Source of the DNA: Ruegeria sp. 6PALISEP08
GTDB taxonomy: Bacteria > Pseudomonadota > Alphaproteobacteria > Rhodobacterales > Rhodobacteraceae
Length of the DNA stretch: 64,000 bases
Direction of reading: 5' to 3'
Assembly: GCF_001238295.1 (NCBI RefSeq)
Contig: NZ_LGXZ01000005.1
Coordinates: 1-64,000 of the forward strand
Made by a program: the position numbers and the translations under genes. Below the pieces are notes generated by a model that was given only the letters and a program-made list of their open reading frames with translations, was not told where the DNA came from and made no database searches. Below are positions 25,010 to 33,879 of this stretch, piece after piece (position 1 is the stretch's first letter; every line of letters begins with the position of its first letter).

Positions 25010-26070
25010 CGGGTCACGAGGTAATCCATGAATTGCCCCAAAAATGCACGCGGGGCCTCTTGGGTGCCAGCAAATACTTGCGCAAATTCCCGACGGGCGG
25101 AAGCAAGCAGATCGTTGGCCGCATCCTGTGCAAAGCCGATACTGCCATAGTGATCCATGCGCTCTAGCACCCAGGCAACATCATGGGTCGACCGGCTTTC
25201 GCGCGGGTTTGACAGCATATCGGCCAGCCGCTTCTGTTCCGGCTCATCGGCGTGCAGGCCAAGCTGCCCCAACATCAGCGTGCGTTTGCCCTCATAGATA
25301 TCGCCGCCGATTTCCTTGCCGTATTTGTCCTGCGAGCCCACGAGGTTCAGAACGTCATCCTGTATCTGAAACGCAGCCCCCAAAAAGAAGCCGAATGCGT
25401 TGAAATCATCCAGGTTCAGCGCGCCCGATGCGACATCCTGTGGCTGCGCAATCAATGCCCCGATCCGCATGGGGTGGATGAAACTGTACCAGCAGGTCTT
25501 TTTCAGACACATCCGCAGATAGTCCGAGGCGTCCACGTTCAACTTGTTGTCACGTATCCAACCCAGTTCCAGCGCCTGACCTTCGATAGATTGCTGGAGC
25601 AGATGGTCGAACTCATCCACCACGCGTATTCCAGTTTCCAACCCAAGCGAACCCAGGTTCTGCCGCAACAGCCGCAGGGCGAGCGCTTGCATCCCGTCGC
25701 CCGTGTTTATGGCCAAAGGGACCCCAAGCCGCTTGTGCATACATGCGCGTCCGCGCCTGAAATCGCTTTGGTCTTCGATATCGTCGTGGATCAGAAAGGC
25801 ATTGTGCAGAAGCTCAAGCACAGCTGCGGACACCTGTGCTTCCTCTTTGTTGCCACCGAAGGCTTCGCAGGTGGCCAGTAACAGAGCAGGTCGCAGTCCT
25901 TTGCCTGACGTTTCGATGTAATCTCGTATCGGGCCGTAGAGATAAGCCTGGGGCTCACCAGTTGGCAAAAGCCCCAATAGCGTTTCGCGCGCACTATCCC
26001 CGTAAGAGGTCAGCTGATTCAGAAACTCCTGCTTTGCTGCAGGGTCCAGATGCGCGGTTCCGGGTTTCAC
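25000..26070 (-). CDS. Polyprenyl diphosphate synthase family protein
   Basis: A 356-residue trans-isoprenyl diphosphate synthase. Seen: SGKGLRPALLLATCEAFGG, the first Asp-rich motif HDDIEDQSDFRRG (D-D-I-E-D), GQALELGW, and the second region FQIQDDVLNLVGSQDKYGKEIGGDIYEGKRT. The second motif is DDVLN rather than DDxxD, but the Lys-Gly pattern after it is intact. The enzyme would join allylic diphosphate and isopentenyl diphosphate in the cytoplasm. Product length is not predictable by eye. It is last in the encapsulin operon, 4 bases after the FAD enzyme, and is a strong candidate as cargo or supplier of substrate for that compartment. Confidence 0.85.
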   Translation of the reverse strand: MKPGTAHLDPAAKQEFLNQLTSYGDSARETLLGLLPTGEPQAYLYGPIRDYIETSGKGLRPALLLATCEAFGGNKEEAQVSAAVLELLHNAFLIHDDIEDQSDFRRGRACMHKRLGVPLAINTGDGMQALALRLLRQNLGSLGLETGIRVVDEFDHLLQQSIEGQALELGWIRDNKLNVDASDYLRMCLKKTCWYSFIHPMRIGALIAQPQDVASGALNLDDFNAFGFFLGAAFQIQDDVLNLVGSQDKYGKEIGGDIYEGKRTLMLGQLGLHADEPEQKRLADMLSNPRESRSTHDVAWVLERMDHYGSIGFAQDAANDLLASARREFAQVFAGTQEAPRAFLGQFMDYLVTRQV

Positions 26071-26074
26071 GAGG

Positions 26075-28198
26075 TTAACCCTTCTGCGTGATGATCACGC
26101 GGGGTTTGCTTTCTTCCGGGCTGGTCGGGGCAAGCCCGGGTCCGACAGAGGTGAACGGTGCATCCGTCAGCGGCAGGACTCTGGACTGAACATCAGACTG
26201 ACCGCTATCGCGGCCCAGATCATAGGCCACATCTTCGACCACCTCGTCTCCGGGGATCGGCAGATCTGCGGTGGGCTCATAGCTGGCCATCAGATCAAAC
26301 AGTTCTTTCGGCGGGCAAATCATGCGCAGCGCCTCGGCAATGGCCGGATCTTCGATGACTCCGCCGGGCTTTGAGTATTCTGCAGCCGGTTCTCCGACGA
26401 CCGCAAGGGGGCCATCGCCACCGCGATCAACCCCTGTAGAGTCTTGACCCATTTTCAAGGCGGCCTCGACCGCGACTGCATACCGGTTGTCCCAGGGCAG
26501 GCCGGCTTGGTAGCGGGCATAGTCATAGGCGCGCAGCGGTTTCAGGATATCAGGCTCGTGCAGGTCCCAGATCTGGCAGGGTTCGGCATCCGAACCGCTG
26601 CGTTGCAGGATTGCATTGACCGCACGGCGCGCAGCCTCATTTGCTCCTTCCATGGTGGCAAGGTCAGTAAAGGTGCGCACATAGTCCGATGCCAGAAAGA
26701 AATTCGGGATCAGCGTGGCCGCGTCTGGCCGCAGCCGCCAACTGTTGATGCGGTTCACCAGCAGAGGTTCCACATTGCTTTGGCGTTTGGGATCCTCGGG
26801 ATCCTGCACAATATCAGGATCGAGGAACCAATAGTGCATGTCCTCATCCCGCAGAACGGTTTCACCATCAACGTTGAGGCTGCGTTTGAGCTGGTCCCAC
26901 ACCTCTTTTGCAATCTCTTCTCGGGTGCAATTGCGCGCGGTCTTTCCGTTCAAGCCCGGCTTGTCCCATTCCGAGATGTCAATCGACAGCAGGCCTTTGG
27001 TTTTGCCCTCGGCCCAGTTGTCGAAGTTGATCCCTGACCAGAACTGTTTTTGCGACACAGCGGTCAGGGCCCACTGACTGTCAATGAAGATGACGTGGCC
27101 GTTGGTCAGCGTGACGTCTTTGGTCAGATAGAACTGTATGCCGTTCATCCACTGCACGTCGTTTGCAAGCAGTGGCAATTTGGCAAGGGCAGGGTCGGCC
27201 GCCATCATCTCGGGCGTGAGAAGTGGCGCGATGCGCTCGATCGGCATGGCACTGATGAACCAGTCGCCTGTGACTTTCTGTTTTTTGCCATCCTGTTCAA
27301 CCGTCGCGCCTGTGATCCGTCCGTTTTGGTATTCGATGCCCGTCACCTTTGACTCGAACTTGTAAACGACCCCCTTGCTTTTGAGGTAATCCAGCCAGGG
27401 TTGAATCCAGACCAAGTTGGTGGGTCCGTTCAGCAACCTGTTGCATTGCGGTTCAGGCGTAGCAATGCCCAGTTGCAGTTGTACAGCAATGTCGCCCACG
27501 GTCTTGGTGCTGGCAGTCGTCGCTTTGGCAGCAACCAGTGAACGGGTCAAACCGATGGCAAGGAATTTCTGATACGCTTCGGAACGTTCTGCGGCACCGA
27601 TGAAATCCCACCATCCAATCCGCTCATATTCGTCAAACCGGCGTTCCTTGCAGGACGTCGCTATCCGCCACATGCAGGCAACGAAGTGTTCAACATCCTC
27701 GTACGCGATTTGGTCCCGTGGCGAGAGCGCGAACGCAATCGTCTTGAACGCATCCGCCACGTCCTTGAGAGTGCGTGGAAACCGCTCGGGTACAATGATG
27801 CCGGGCTTGTCGAACTGACAGACCAGAACCTGAGTTGTCGGCACCAGATTATCAAAGCACGTGCCTTTATCATAATAAGGCGTACGAGCCATCGTATCAG
27901 TGATATGCCGATAGAAGTTCGGAAAAAACCGGAACCCATGCTCGCCCGGCAACCATGGACGTTTCACTCCGGGCGGATAGCTGGACCCGTCCATCTCGGC
28001 CCATTTTTCAAGCGCCTTGATGTGCTTCGCTTTCGAGCCATGATCGCCTTCACCCTTCATCACAGGGATACTGCGTGCCTTGCCGCCAGGGATTATCTGG
28101 CGTTCGTGGATCTCAACCTCGAACCCGCGTTCAATCAGTTCGTGCGCGGCGCTCATGCCGGCCACGCCACCGCCAAGAATGACAACCTTTTCAGCCAT
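26075..28198 (-). CDS. FAD-dependent phytoene-desaturase/HpnE-like oxidoreductase with tail
   Basis: A 707-residue flavoprotein. The N-terminal dinucleotide motif is VVILGGGVAGMSAAHEL with ERQIIPGGKARS, and GEHGFRFFPNFYRHI follows, typical of phytoene desaturases and hydroxysqualene dehydroxylases. The core ends near residue 520 (FFLASDYVRT ... GANEAARRAVNAIL). A further about 170 residues follow that are rich in Pro, Asp and Glu and end in SKPRVIITQKG. Such an extension is unusual for the family and may be a targeting tail. The ATG at 28198 has AAGGAAC before it and overlaps the upstream stop by 8 bases (ATGGCTGA). Substrate is probably an isoprenoid, inferred from family and from the adjacent polyprenyl synthase. 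Confidence 0.8.
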   Translation of the reverse strand: MAEKVVILGGGVAGMSAAHELIERGFEVEIHERQIIPGGKARSIPVMKGEGDHGSKAKHIKALEKWAEMDGSSYPPGVKRPWLPGEHGFRFFPNFYRHITDTMARTPYYDKGTCFDNLVPTTQVLVCQFDKPGIIVPERFPRTLKDVADAFKTIAFALSPRDQIAYEDVEHFVACMWRIATSCKERRFDEYERIGWWDFIGAAERSEAYQKFLAIGLTRSLVAAKATTASTKTVGDIAVQLQLGIATPEPQCNRLLNGPTNLVWIQPWLDYLKSKGVVYKFESKVTGIEYQNGRITGATVEQDGKKQKVTGDWFISAMPIERIAPLLTPEMMAADPALAKLPLLANDVQWMNGIQFYLTKDVTLTNGHVIFIDSQWALTAVSQKQFWSGINFDNWAEGKTKGLLSIDISEWDKPGLNGKTARNCTREEIAKEVWDQLKRSLNVDGETVLRDEDMHYWFLDPDIVQDPEDPKRQSNVEPLLVNRINSWRLRPDAATLIPNFFLASDYVRTFTDLATMEGANEAARRAVNAILQRSGSDAEPCQIWDLHEPDILKPLRAYDYARYQAGLPWDNRYAVAVEAALKMGQDSTGVDRGGDGPLAVVGEPAAEYSKPGGVIEDPAIAEALRMICPPKELFDLMASYEPTADLPIPGDEVVEDVAYDLGRDSGQSDVQSRVLPLTDAPFTSVGPGLAPTSPEESKPRVIITQKG

Positions 28199-29015
28199 CT
28201 GATGTTCCTTTCGCGGAATAGACGTCAAAGCGCAGGGTGATATCTGACAGGCTGGCTTCGCCTATGCCAAATCCCTGCACCCGGTTCATCCAGCTATAGT
28301 GAGGGTTTGAGGTCAGGTAACGCGGAGCCAGCCGCACAGGGGCCGAAGTTGGCAGGTTGCCCTTCAACAGTGCGGCATAGCCATCGGGGCCAAAATCACA
28401 CACGCCGGTATCTTCAAACAGGATCGGCGCGCCGCCGTCGGTTGGCTTGATCAGCGCCTTGGCGTGGAGCAGCCCCACGCCGTCAGGGCGAACGCGCATC
28501 CAGTCGCCTCCAACCGGCTCTACCACTCCTTTCAGGTGCGGACCTTTGACTGTTCCGCCTTCTTTGATTGCAAAATGCAGCCAGATCCCGTCCGGTGTCT
28601 CGCCCGAGGGGTGGAAGTTGCTGGTGAAGGGGACAATGAACTTGGCGATATGATTCAGATCCGGTGACTGCTGCGCAGGCTTTGGCTGCTGCACTGGTGC
28701 CGCCTTTGGGGCAGTGTCAGGTCCCGGGTCATACTCATGGCCCCCGGATGTCAACACCGGACGCCAGCTGAGCGTCTTGTTATGCGTCACGGATGGCAAG
28801 GCCGCCGCAAAGTGCTGAAGTCCTGTTTTGGGATCGCAGTGCAGGGGCCAGCCGCGAATGGCCTGCTCGGGGACACCGGCTTGCGAACAGATCAGTCGCA
28901 CTGTGTCATGAGGCGATACGGACGGTCCGGCCTCAATCAAAGCGCGCTTGTCACCAGCGGCGCTGATCGTTTCTGACCAGCGCAGGGTGACACCGCGGAC
29001 TGTAAACTCGCGCAC
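28191..29015 (-). CDS. Two-domain protein with DUF3237-like C-terminus
   Basis: A 274-residue protein. Residues 1-90 form a small domain I do not recognise. A Pro/Ala/Gln-rich linker (about 95-118, APVQQPKPAQQSP) joins it to a C-terminal domain (about 120-270) with GGDWMRVRPDGVGLLHAKALIKPTDGG and an APRYLTSNPHYSWMNRVQGFG segment, as in DUF3237 beta-barrel proteins. DUF3237 proteins are small and of unknown function, often near oxidoreductases. The gene starts 14 bases after the encapsulin-like gene and overlaps the FAD-enzyme start by 8 bases. The linker suggests one domain could anchor the other to a partner such as the shell. Confidence 0.6.
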   Translation of the reverse strand: MREFTVRGVTLRWSETISAAGDKRALIEAGPSVSPHDTVRLICSQAGVPEQAIRGWPLHCDPKTGLQHFAAALPSVTHNKTLSWRPVLTSGGHEYDPGPDTAPKAAPVQQPKPAQQSPDLNHIAKFIVPFTSNFHPSGETPDGIWLHFAIKEGGTVKGPHLKGVVEPVGGDWMRVRPDGVGLLHAKALIKPTDGGAPILFEDTGVCDFGPDGYAALLKGNLPTSAPVRLAPRYLTSNPHYSWMNRVQGFGIGEASLSDITLRFDVYSAKGTSDG

Positions 29016-29029
29016 GACCAGACCCCCGG

Positions 29030-29911
29030 TCAGCAGGTTAGGGTGCAGATAGCCTGTTCTTCCTTGATCCGCAGGCGGAATTTCTGTTGCACGCGGAAGA
29101 CATGCTCACCCTCTGCCGAGGTCTGCAGGTACTTGACCCCGATTTCGGACGGTACAACGATTTCAACCGGTGCACCTTGCAGCGACACAAGCGCCGCCTT
29201 GTTTGCAGGCAAGGTACCCGAGCGCAATAACGGACCATCCAGAAATGGCAGAATGCTGTCGCGGGGCAGCACCATCGAGTTTTCCATCGGCTTTGTTACT
29301 GCCTGAAAAAGGCCATTGCCCATCACGCAGGCATAGGGGCCAAGATACCCGCGCGATTCCAGCTCATTGATACCCGCAACCACAGCTTCGAACACCTCGG
29401 GGCCGGTATAGGTCTTCTTCGTCGAAGACGACCCAGAGGATTTCTGACCCGCTTCCAACAGACCTTCATACTTACCGCCGCCGCTGACAGTATAGATTGG
29501 CGGCAACGAGGCGGGCGCACTTGGGGTGGGTTTAGGGCCTTCTCCGGTGCCGGGCTGACCGTTGAAGATGATGTCGTCTTCGACCCGTGCCACAATTGCA
29601 GCGGCACGGCGGAACATGATCATGGCCGCGGACAGCTCGGGGTCGGCCACCTGCGCGCCTTTCAGATAGACGTTCACCGAAACAGTGGTCAGGCGCGTGG
29701 TGTCAAAGTCGTTGACTCCAAGACGTTTTGCGGTGCCGTTTTCGTTGTCGACCAGTTCAAGCCGGTTTAGCGGGACAGACTGTGTATCTGCGGGCAGCGG
29801 CCCGTATAACGGCAGAAAACTCGCCGCGACCCGGGCGCGTAATGCCTCATCATGGACAGCTTTGTTCACTGTGTTCCACTGATCGTCACCCCAGTCTAAT
29901 GCGTCGGTCAT
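29030..29911 (-). CDS. Encapsulin-like (linocin-M18 type) shell protein
   Basis: A 293-residue protein with the layout of family 1 encapsulins (HK97 fold). The middle segment LKGAQVADPELSAAMIMFRR followed by ARVEDDIIFNGQ matches the E-loop and spine-helix region. The C-terminal part RGYLGPYACVMGNGLFQAV, then ANKAALVSLQGAPVEIVVP, and VFRVQQKFRLRI matches the A-domain and final strands. The N-terminus (WGDDQWNTVNKAVHDEALRARVAASFLPLYGPLP) fits the N-arm. It is about 25-30 residues longer than typical family 1 proteins because of a Pro/Ser/Gly-rich insertion (about 121-166). The ATG at 29911 follows GGGGGAT. The frame opens earlier at 29953 without a better start. A 24-60-subunit-style shell enclosing one of the downstream enzymes is inferred, not shown. 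Confidence 0.75.
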   Translation of the reverse strand: MTDALDWGDDQWNTVNKAVHDEALRARVAASFLPLYGPLPADTQSVPLNRLELVDNENGTAKRLGVNDFDTTRLTTVSVNVYLKGAQVADPELSAAMIMFRRAAAIVARVEDDIIFNGQPGTGEGPKPTPSAPASLPPIYTVSGGGKYEGLLEAGQKSSGSSSTKKTYTGPEVFEAVVAGINELESRGYLGPYACVMGNGLFQAVTKPMENSMVLPRDSILPFLDGPLLRSGTLPANKAALVSLQGAPVEIVVPSEIGVKYLQTSAEGEHVFRVQQKFRLRIKEEQAICTLTC

Positions 29912-29963
29912 TGCAAATCCCCCTTGGTTGTGCACCCTGTTTTGGCGTAGCACTTGGTCTTTT

Positions 29964-32900
29964 TCAATTTGTTTCGTTCAGACGGTCCATTAATTGTCTG
30001 GCTCGATCTTGCTGGACAACAGCGCCGATGCCTTGGGCCAGCGCCAATGCCTGTTCCGCTTCACTCCGGGCTGCGTCCAAGTCCCCGCGTGCGGCAAATG
30101 CCTTGGCCCGAACCCGGTGATATTCCGGCTTGTTTAACGTTTCTCCGCGCGCCCAACCCGGGGCGCAGACCGCCTCGAGCCGGTCCAGCGCCCGATCGAT
30201 GTCACCGTGATCGATCATGAGTTCGGACAGCACGATCTGGTTCTGAGGGAACGTGAAGTTGCCACCCGATTTCGAGATCAGGTTCATGCGGGCCTCAATC
30301 TGTTCTGGCACGTCCGCAAGGTCGCCTTTGCCAGCCTTCGCAAGACCCATATAAATGTCCTGCATGGCGTGCAGATACAGGAACCCTTCCTCATCGGCGA
30401 TCTTGCGGGCTTCTTTCATTGTCACGTCCATCCTGTCCCACTCACCAGCATAGGGCAGGAACATGCAGCAGGCACCCATGATATACACCAGATTGGGCGC
30501 ATGGCTCAGCGCTCTGCTGACTTCGATGGATTTCAACCGCGCTGCTTCAGCTTCGTCAAACCTACCTTTTTGCCACAGCAGACATCCCTGAATCGCCAGC
30601 AGTGAGGCTAGGGTCGAGGATTGCGTCATCGGCATCATCGCCCTATCAAGCTCTGGCGTGATCAGACCGAAGGCACGGTCAAGCTGGTGTTCACATTCCG
30701 TGAATTCACCACGGAAATAATGGGTGAAGCTCAGGGCGCGGGCAGTAAGAACGTTGGCGACCGGATCCCCGGTCATCCCGGCCATCGTATCCAGCGCTTG
30801 TCCCATCTCCATCGCGTGGTTCATCTGTCCGCCAACAAAGAAATTGGTCCAGCGGCAGAAGGTCGCTGCAAACAGTGTCTCACCGTCACTCAGAGCCTGG
30901 GCAAGCTCCATCGCGCGGGCAGCCGTTTCTCCGACCTGGTCAGCAGACCAGCCGTAGATCGCCATATAGGCGGGCAGAATGTTCATCTGAACGCGCAGTT
31001 CAAACCCGTCACGTTCGGCACTGGCGGGCATGGTCCCAAGGTTGCGCAGCGCGGCCCGAAACGCCGAAATCGCTGGCAAGTTCGCAAGCCGGGACAAAGC
31101 CTGCTCACCAGCCGTAAACCAGTTGGTGACTGCCTCGTCCTTCAATCCGCCAAGATCGCAATGATGTGCGATCGTATCAGGGGTTGGGGCTTCAAACGCC
31201 GTGTGACCGTCCAGCAGAGCCTCGGCAATTTTCAGATGCAATTTTTGCCGGTCTTCCCGCAGCAATGAGTTATATGCGGTATCCTGAACCAGCGCGTGGT
31301 TAAACGTGTAGGTGGCCGACCCATCGTCGCTGGTGATCAGCAAAACACCGGCTGCCATGAGTTGCAGCAGGGCACTGTCCACATCCATGTCGTCCTGCGC
31401 TACTGCGTGGATCATCCGAGCGGAGAAACTGCGTCCGATGACCGATCCCAATTGTGCAACCGGTTTGGCGTTTTCCATCCGGTCAAGACGTGACATCAGC
31501 GAGTCCTGCAGGGTGGAAGGAACGCTCAGTGCATCCAGCACCTCGGCGTTGATCGGGGCGTCAGCGGGCAGCTGGTCCAGAACCGCCTTGGTCATTTCCT
31601 CGATGTAAAGCGGTACGCCATCGGCTTTTTCGATGATTTGCCGGATCAGGATCACCGGCAAGCTGTATGGTTCGGATACGCGCCGGACCAGCTCGGACGC
31701 TTCAGGGCGCGCCAGTGGAGACAGATCGACGTTGACCGCCTGATCCAGAAAGTGTTCCGGCGGCTCGTATTCAGGGCGGTGTGACAGAACCATAAGTACA
31801 GGAAGGTCAGCCAAATTGGCCGCAAGCGCATCCAGCAAATCCAATGTGGTCGCATCGGCCCAGTGAACATCTTCAACCACCAACAGTAGCGTGCCACGCC
31901 TGTCGCATATGCTTCCGATACTGCGTAGCAGCACATCCATCGATTTGCGCGCCTTTTTCAGCGGGTCTGGTTCAGTCGACGCGTCTGACTCGATGCCTGC
32001 CAGCTCTAACAGGGCAGGCAAATCCGAGTCGTTCAAACGTGAGGCGGATTGAACAAAAGCGGATATCGCTGCTTGTACATTGTCGTTTGATTTGTCGCCA
32101 GATACCCGCCGTAACTCACTAACCACTGGGTGCAGTGGAAGACTGGCCAAATGCGGCGTACACTGCAGGGTCAGTGGCCTGGTCTTTATCGTTTCAGACA
32201 ACGACTTGATCAGCCGCGACTTACCGATCCCTGCCGCACCACCGATAAGGGTCATCCGACCCGAGCCCGTCTGAACGTCGGCCCAAAGTTGCGTCAAGGA
32301 AGACAGGTGATCGCGCCGCGCTACAAGCTCGACCGCTGATTGCCCGGTTCGGGCGTCAAATCGACTGGTGGATTCAATTTCCTTCAGGGCGCAATAGACT
32401 TCGCGCTGGTTTTCGAACCCTTTCAGGTCGTGGCTGCCGCGCGGTTCGAACTCGAATGTTCCCCGCGTAAGTCGCATGGTTTCGGACGAAACGACTAATT
32501 CACCCGGTTCGGCCAGCCCCTGCAGCCTGGATGCCAGGTTTGCCGTCTCACCAACCAGAAATTGTTCGGACCCCAGGCTTTTGGACGAAACGACGCCCAC
32601 AACGACCATTCCGGTGGCGATCCCTGCGCGGAGGTTAAGCTTTTCGCCAAAGTCGTTTTGAAGATTCTGCACTGCCTCTATGGTTTCCAGAACGGCCCGT
32701 ACGGCGCGCTCCGCATCGTCTTCCATGGCCTTGGGGTATCCGAAATAGACCATGATGCCGTCCCCTTGCCGATAGGCCAGGTGGCACCCATGCTGCTTCA
32801 ACGTGCCGATCGCCGTGTCCAAATACAGATTCATGATCTGCATCAGGTCTTCCGGGTCATATCGTTGTGCCAGCTGCGTCGACCCCACGAGATCGCAAAA

Positions 32901-33161
32901 AACCAACGTTAACTGCCTGCGCTCAGCTTCGGACCGCAGATGGTCGTGCGCCAAGGCGCCATTGGATTTCAGCTTGGCCTGCGCTTTGCGGAATCTCTTT
33001 CTTTCACCGACGTTTAGCCCCAGGTCACGCAATTCTGGGTCGGTCAATTCGTCAAGAATCTGGTCGTCCACACTTTCTTGTCGAAACATCGACACGTGGT
33101 CTTGCAGGCCCGCCAGTTTCAGAACTTCGGAGATACGATCTGCCTCAAGGACTCGCGTCAT
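29964..33161 (-). CDS. SAM-domain / class III cyclase / AAA ATPase / TPR signalling protein
   Basis: A 1065-residue multidomain protein. SAM domain about residues 8-65. Class III nucleotide cyclase domain about 82-258, with metal Asp in VFCDLVGST (D90) and RQGDGIMVYFG (D134) and NLASRLQ. Walker A GGAAGIGKS (307-315) opens an AAA/STAND ATPase module to about 600, and the rest is helical TPR-like. Family relatives have AKYMGDG, so the lysine thought to set adenine specificity is Tyr (Y130) here. It is the first gene of the operon ending in the polyprenyl synthase, 52 bases before the encapsulin-like gene, and may be the sensor of the system. No membrane segment. Confidence 0.88.
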   Translation of the reverse strand: MTRVLEADRISEVLKLAGLQDHVSMFRQESVDDQILDELTDPELRDLGLNVGERKRFRKAQAKLKSNGALAHDHLRSEAERRQLTLVFCDLVGSTQLAQRYDPEDLMQIMNLYLDTAIGTLKQHGCHLAYRQGDGIMVYFGYPKAMEDDAERAVRAVLETIEAVQNLQNDFGEKLNLRAGIATGMVVVGVVSSKSLGSEQFLVGETANLASRLQGLAEPGELVVSSETMRLTRGTFEFEPRGSHDLKGFENQREVYCALKEIESTSRFDARTGQSAVELVARRDHLSSLTQLWADVQTGSGRMTLIGGAAGIGKSRLIKSLSETIKTRPLTLQCTPHLASLPLHPVVSELRRVSGDKSNDNVQAAISAFVQSASRLNDSDLPALLELAGIESDASTEPDPLKKARKSMDVLLRSIGSICDRRGTLLLVVEDVHWADATTLDLLDALAANLADLPVLMVLSHRPEYEPPEHFLDQAVNVDLSPLARPEASELVRRVSEPYSLPVILIRQIIEKADGVPLYIEEMTKAVLDQLPADAPINAEVLDALSVPSTLQDSLMSRLDRMENAKPVAQLGSVIGRSFSARMIHAVAQDDMDVDSALLQLMAAGVLLITSDDGSATYTFNHALVQDTAYNSLLREDRQKLHLKIAEALLDGHTAFEAPTPDTIAHHCDLGGLKDEAVTNWFTAGEQALSRLANLPAISAFRAALRNLGTMPASAERDGFELRVQMNILPAYMAIYGWSADQVGETAARAMELAQALSDGETLFAATFCRWTNFFVGGQMNHAMEMGQALDTMAGMTGDPVANVLTARALSFTHYFRGEFTECEHQLDRAFGLITPELDRAMMPMTQSSTLASLLAIQGCLLWQKGRFDEAEAARLKSIEVSRALSHAPNLVYIMGACCMFLPYAGEWDRMDVTMKEARKIADEEGFLYLHAMQDIYMGLAKAGKGDLADVPEQIEARMNLISKSGGNFTFPQNQIVLSELMIDHGDIDRALDRLEAVCAPGWARGETLNKPEYHRVRAKAFAARGDLDAARSEAEQALALAQGIGAVVQQDRARQLMDRLNETN

Positions 33162-33219
33162 TGCTTTGCGATCCCGCCCATTTTATTTCCCCCCCTAGGT
33201 CTCATCAGTACATACTTTA

Positions 33220-33233
33220 TTTGCATGTGCAAA
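33220..33233. promoter_or_regulatory. TTTGCA-TG-TGCAAA palindrome, candidate operator
   Basis: Perfect 6-bp arms around TG, 58 bases upstream of the cyclase/encapsulin operon start on the minus strand. It resembles a Crp/Fnr-family half-site pair less than it resembles a simple repressor site. No matching regulator is adjacent. Confidence 0.35.
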
Positions 33234-33879
33234 AATAGAGAGGATTTTTTGTTCAATCCACTTAACGCAGGGGCACCATCGTTAACAAGTTATCTTGTCT
33301 GGCAGATTTATGGCTGATTTGCCACACCACCCGGCCGTCAGTGTAAAAACCTGCAAAGCTTTGGTCGCCAAGGCGAATTATTGAATGCGATGGGTTTCCG
33401 GCGTGAGTTGCGAGGCAATTCGCACCTGAACCAAGCTGTGCCGGTTCAAGTGGCTACGTGAATTGCCAAACACCTGACCCTCGCCCAAGGATCAAGGGTC
33501 GTCTAAGTGCTCAAGCGAGGGCACGCGGCATAACAGATGACAAACCTCATGTGGCTGACCAAAAATTACGGTACCACTGAGACGCTGACAGATCTCGCAT
33601 ACGGGTGTACGCTGCAGCACCGGCACCCGGTCCACAGCCTGAAGCGCGTGCAGAGTACTTCTGAAAAGGCCTTGGCGAGATACGGCAAAGGTTTGCCCAA
33701 TTTTTGGGACAGCGCACTTTGCGAACCACCGATCAGTCGATCTTGCCCTGGGCGACCGATGCTGACAGGCCGGAATTTCCCTTTCCCGACCTGTTCATTT
33801 CTCTGAACCTGAAAGCAGATTATGCCCCCAGGACCGCAGCATGTTCCGATCTCGCCGGTGTAGCGAAACCGGTTGCTTA
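33234..33879. other. Intergenic region without a recognised gene
   Basis: About 650 bases between the cyclase promoter and the end of the nap-linked small membrane gene. Open frames of 80-105 codons exist on both strands, but none shows a family motif, a good ribosome site or a hydrophobic segment. A weak dyad (GACCCT and AGGGTC near 33475-33500) is all I see. The region may be a junction between the accessory segment and the denitrification island. Confidence 0.5.

Noticed and set aside
33537..33806. 89-codon plus-strand open frame
   Set aside because: No family motif, no convincing ribosome site and an overlapping minus-strand frame of similar length.
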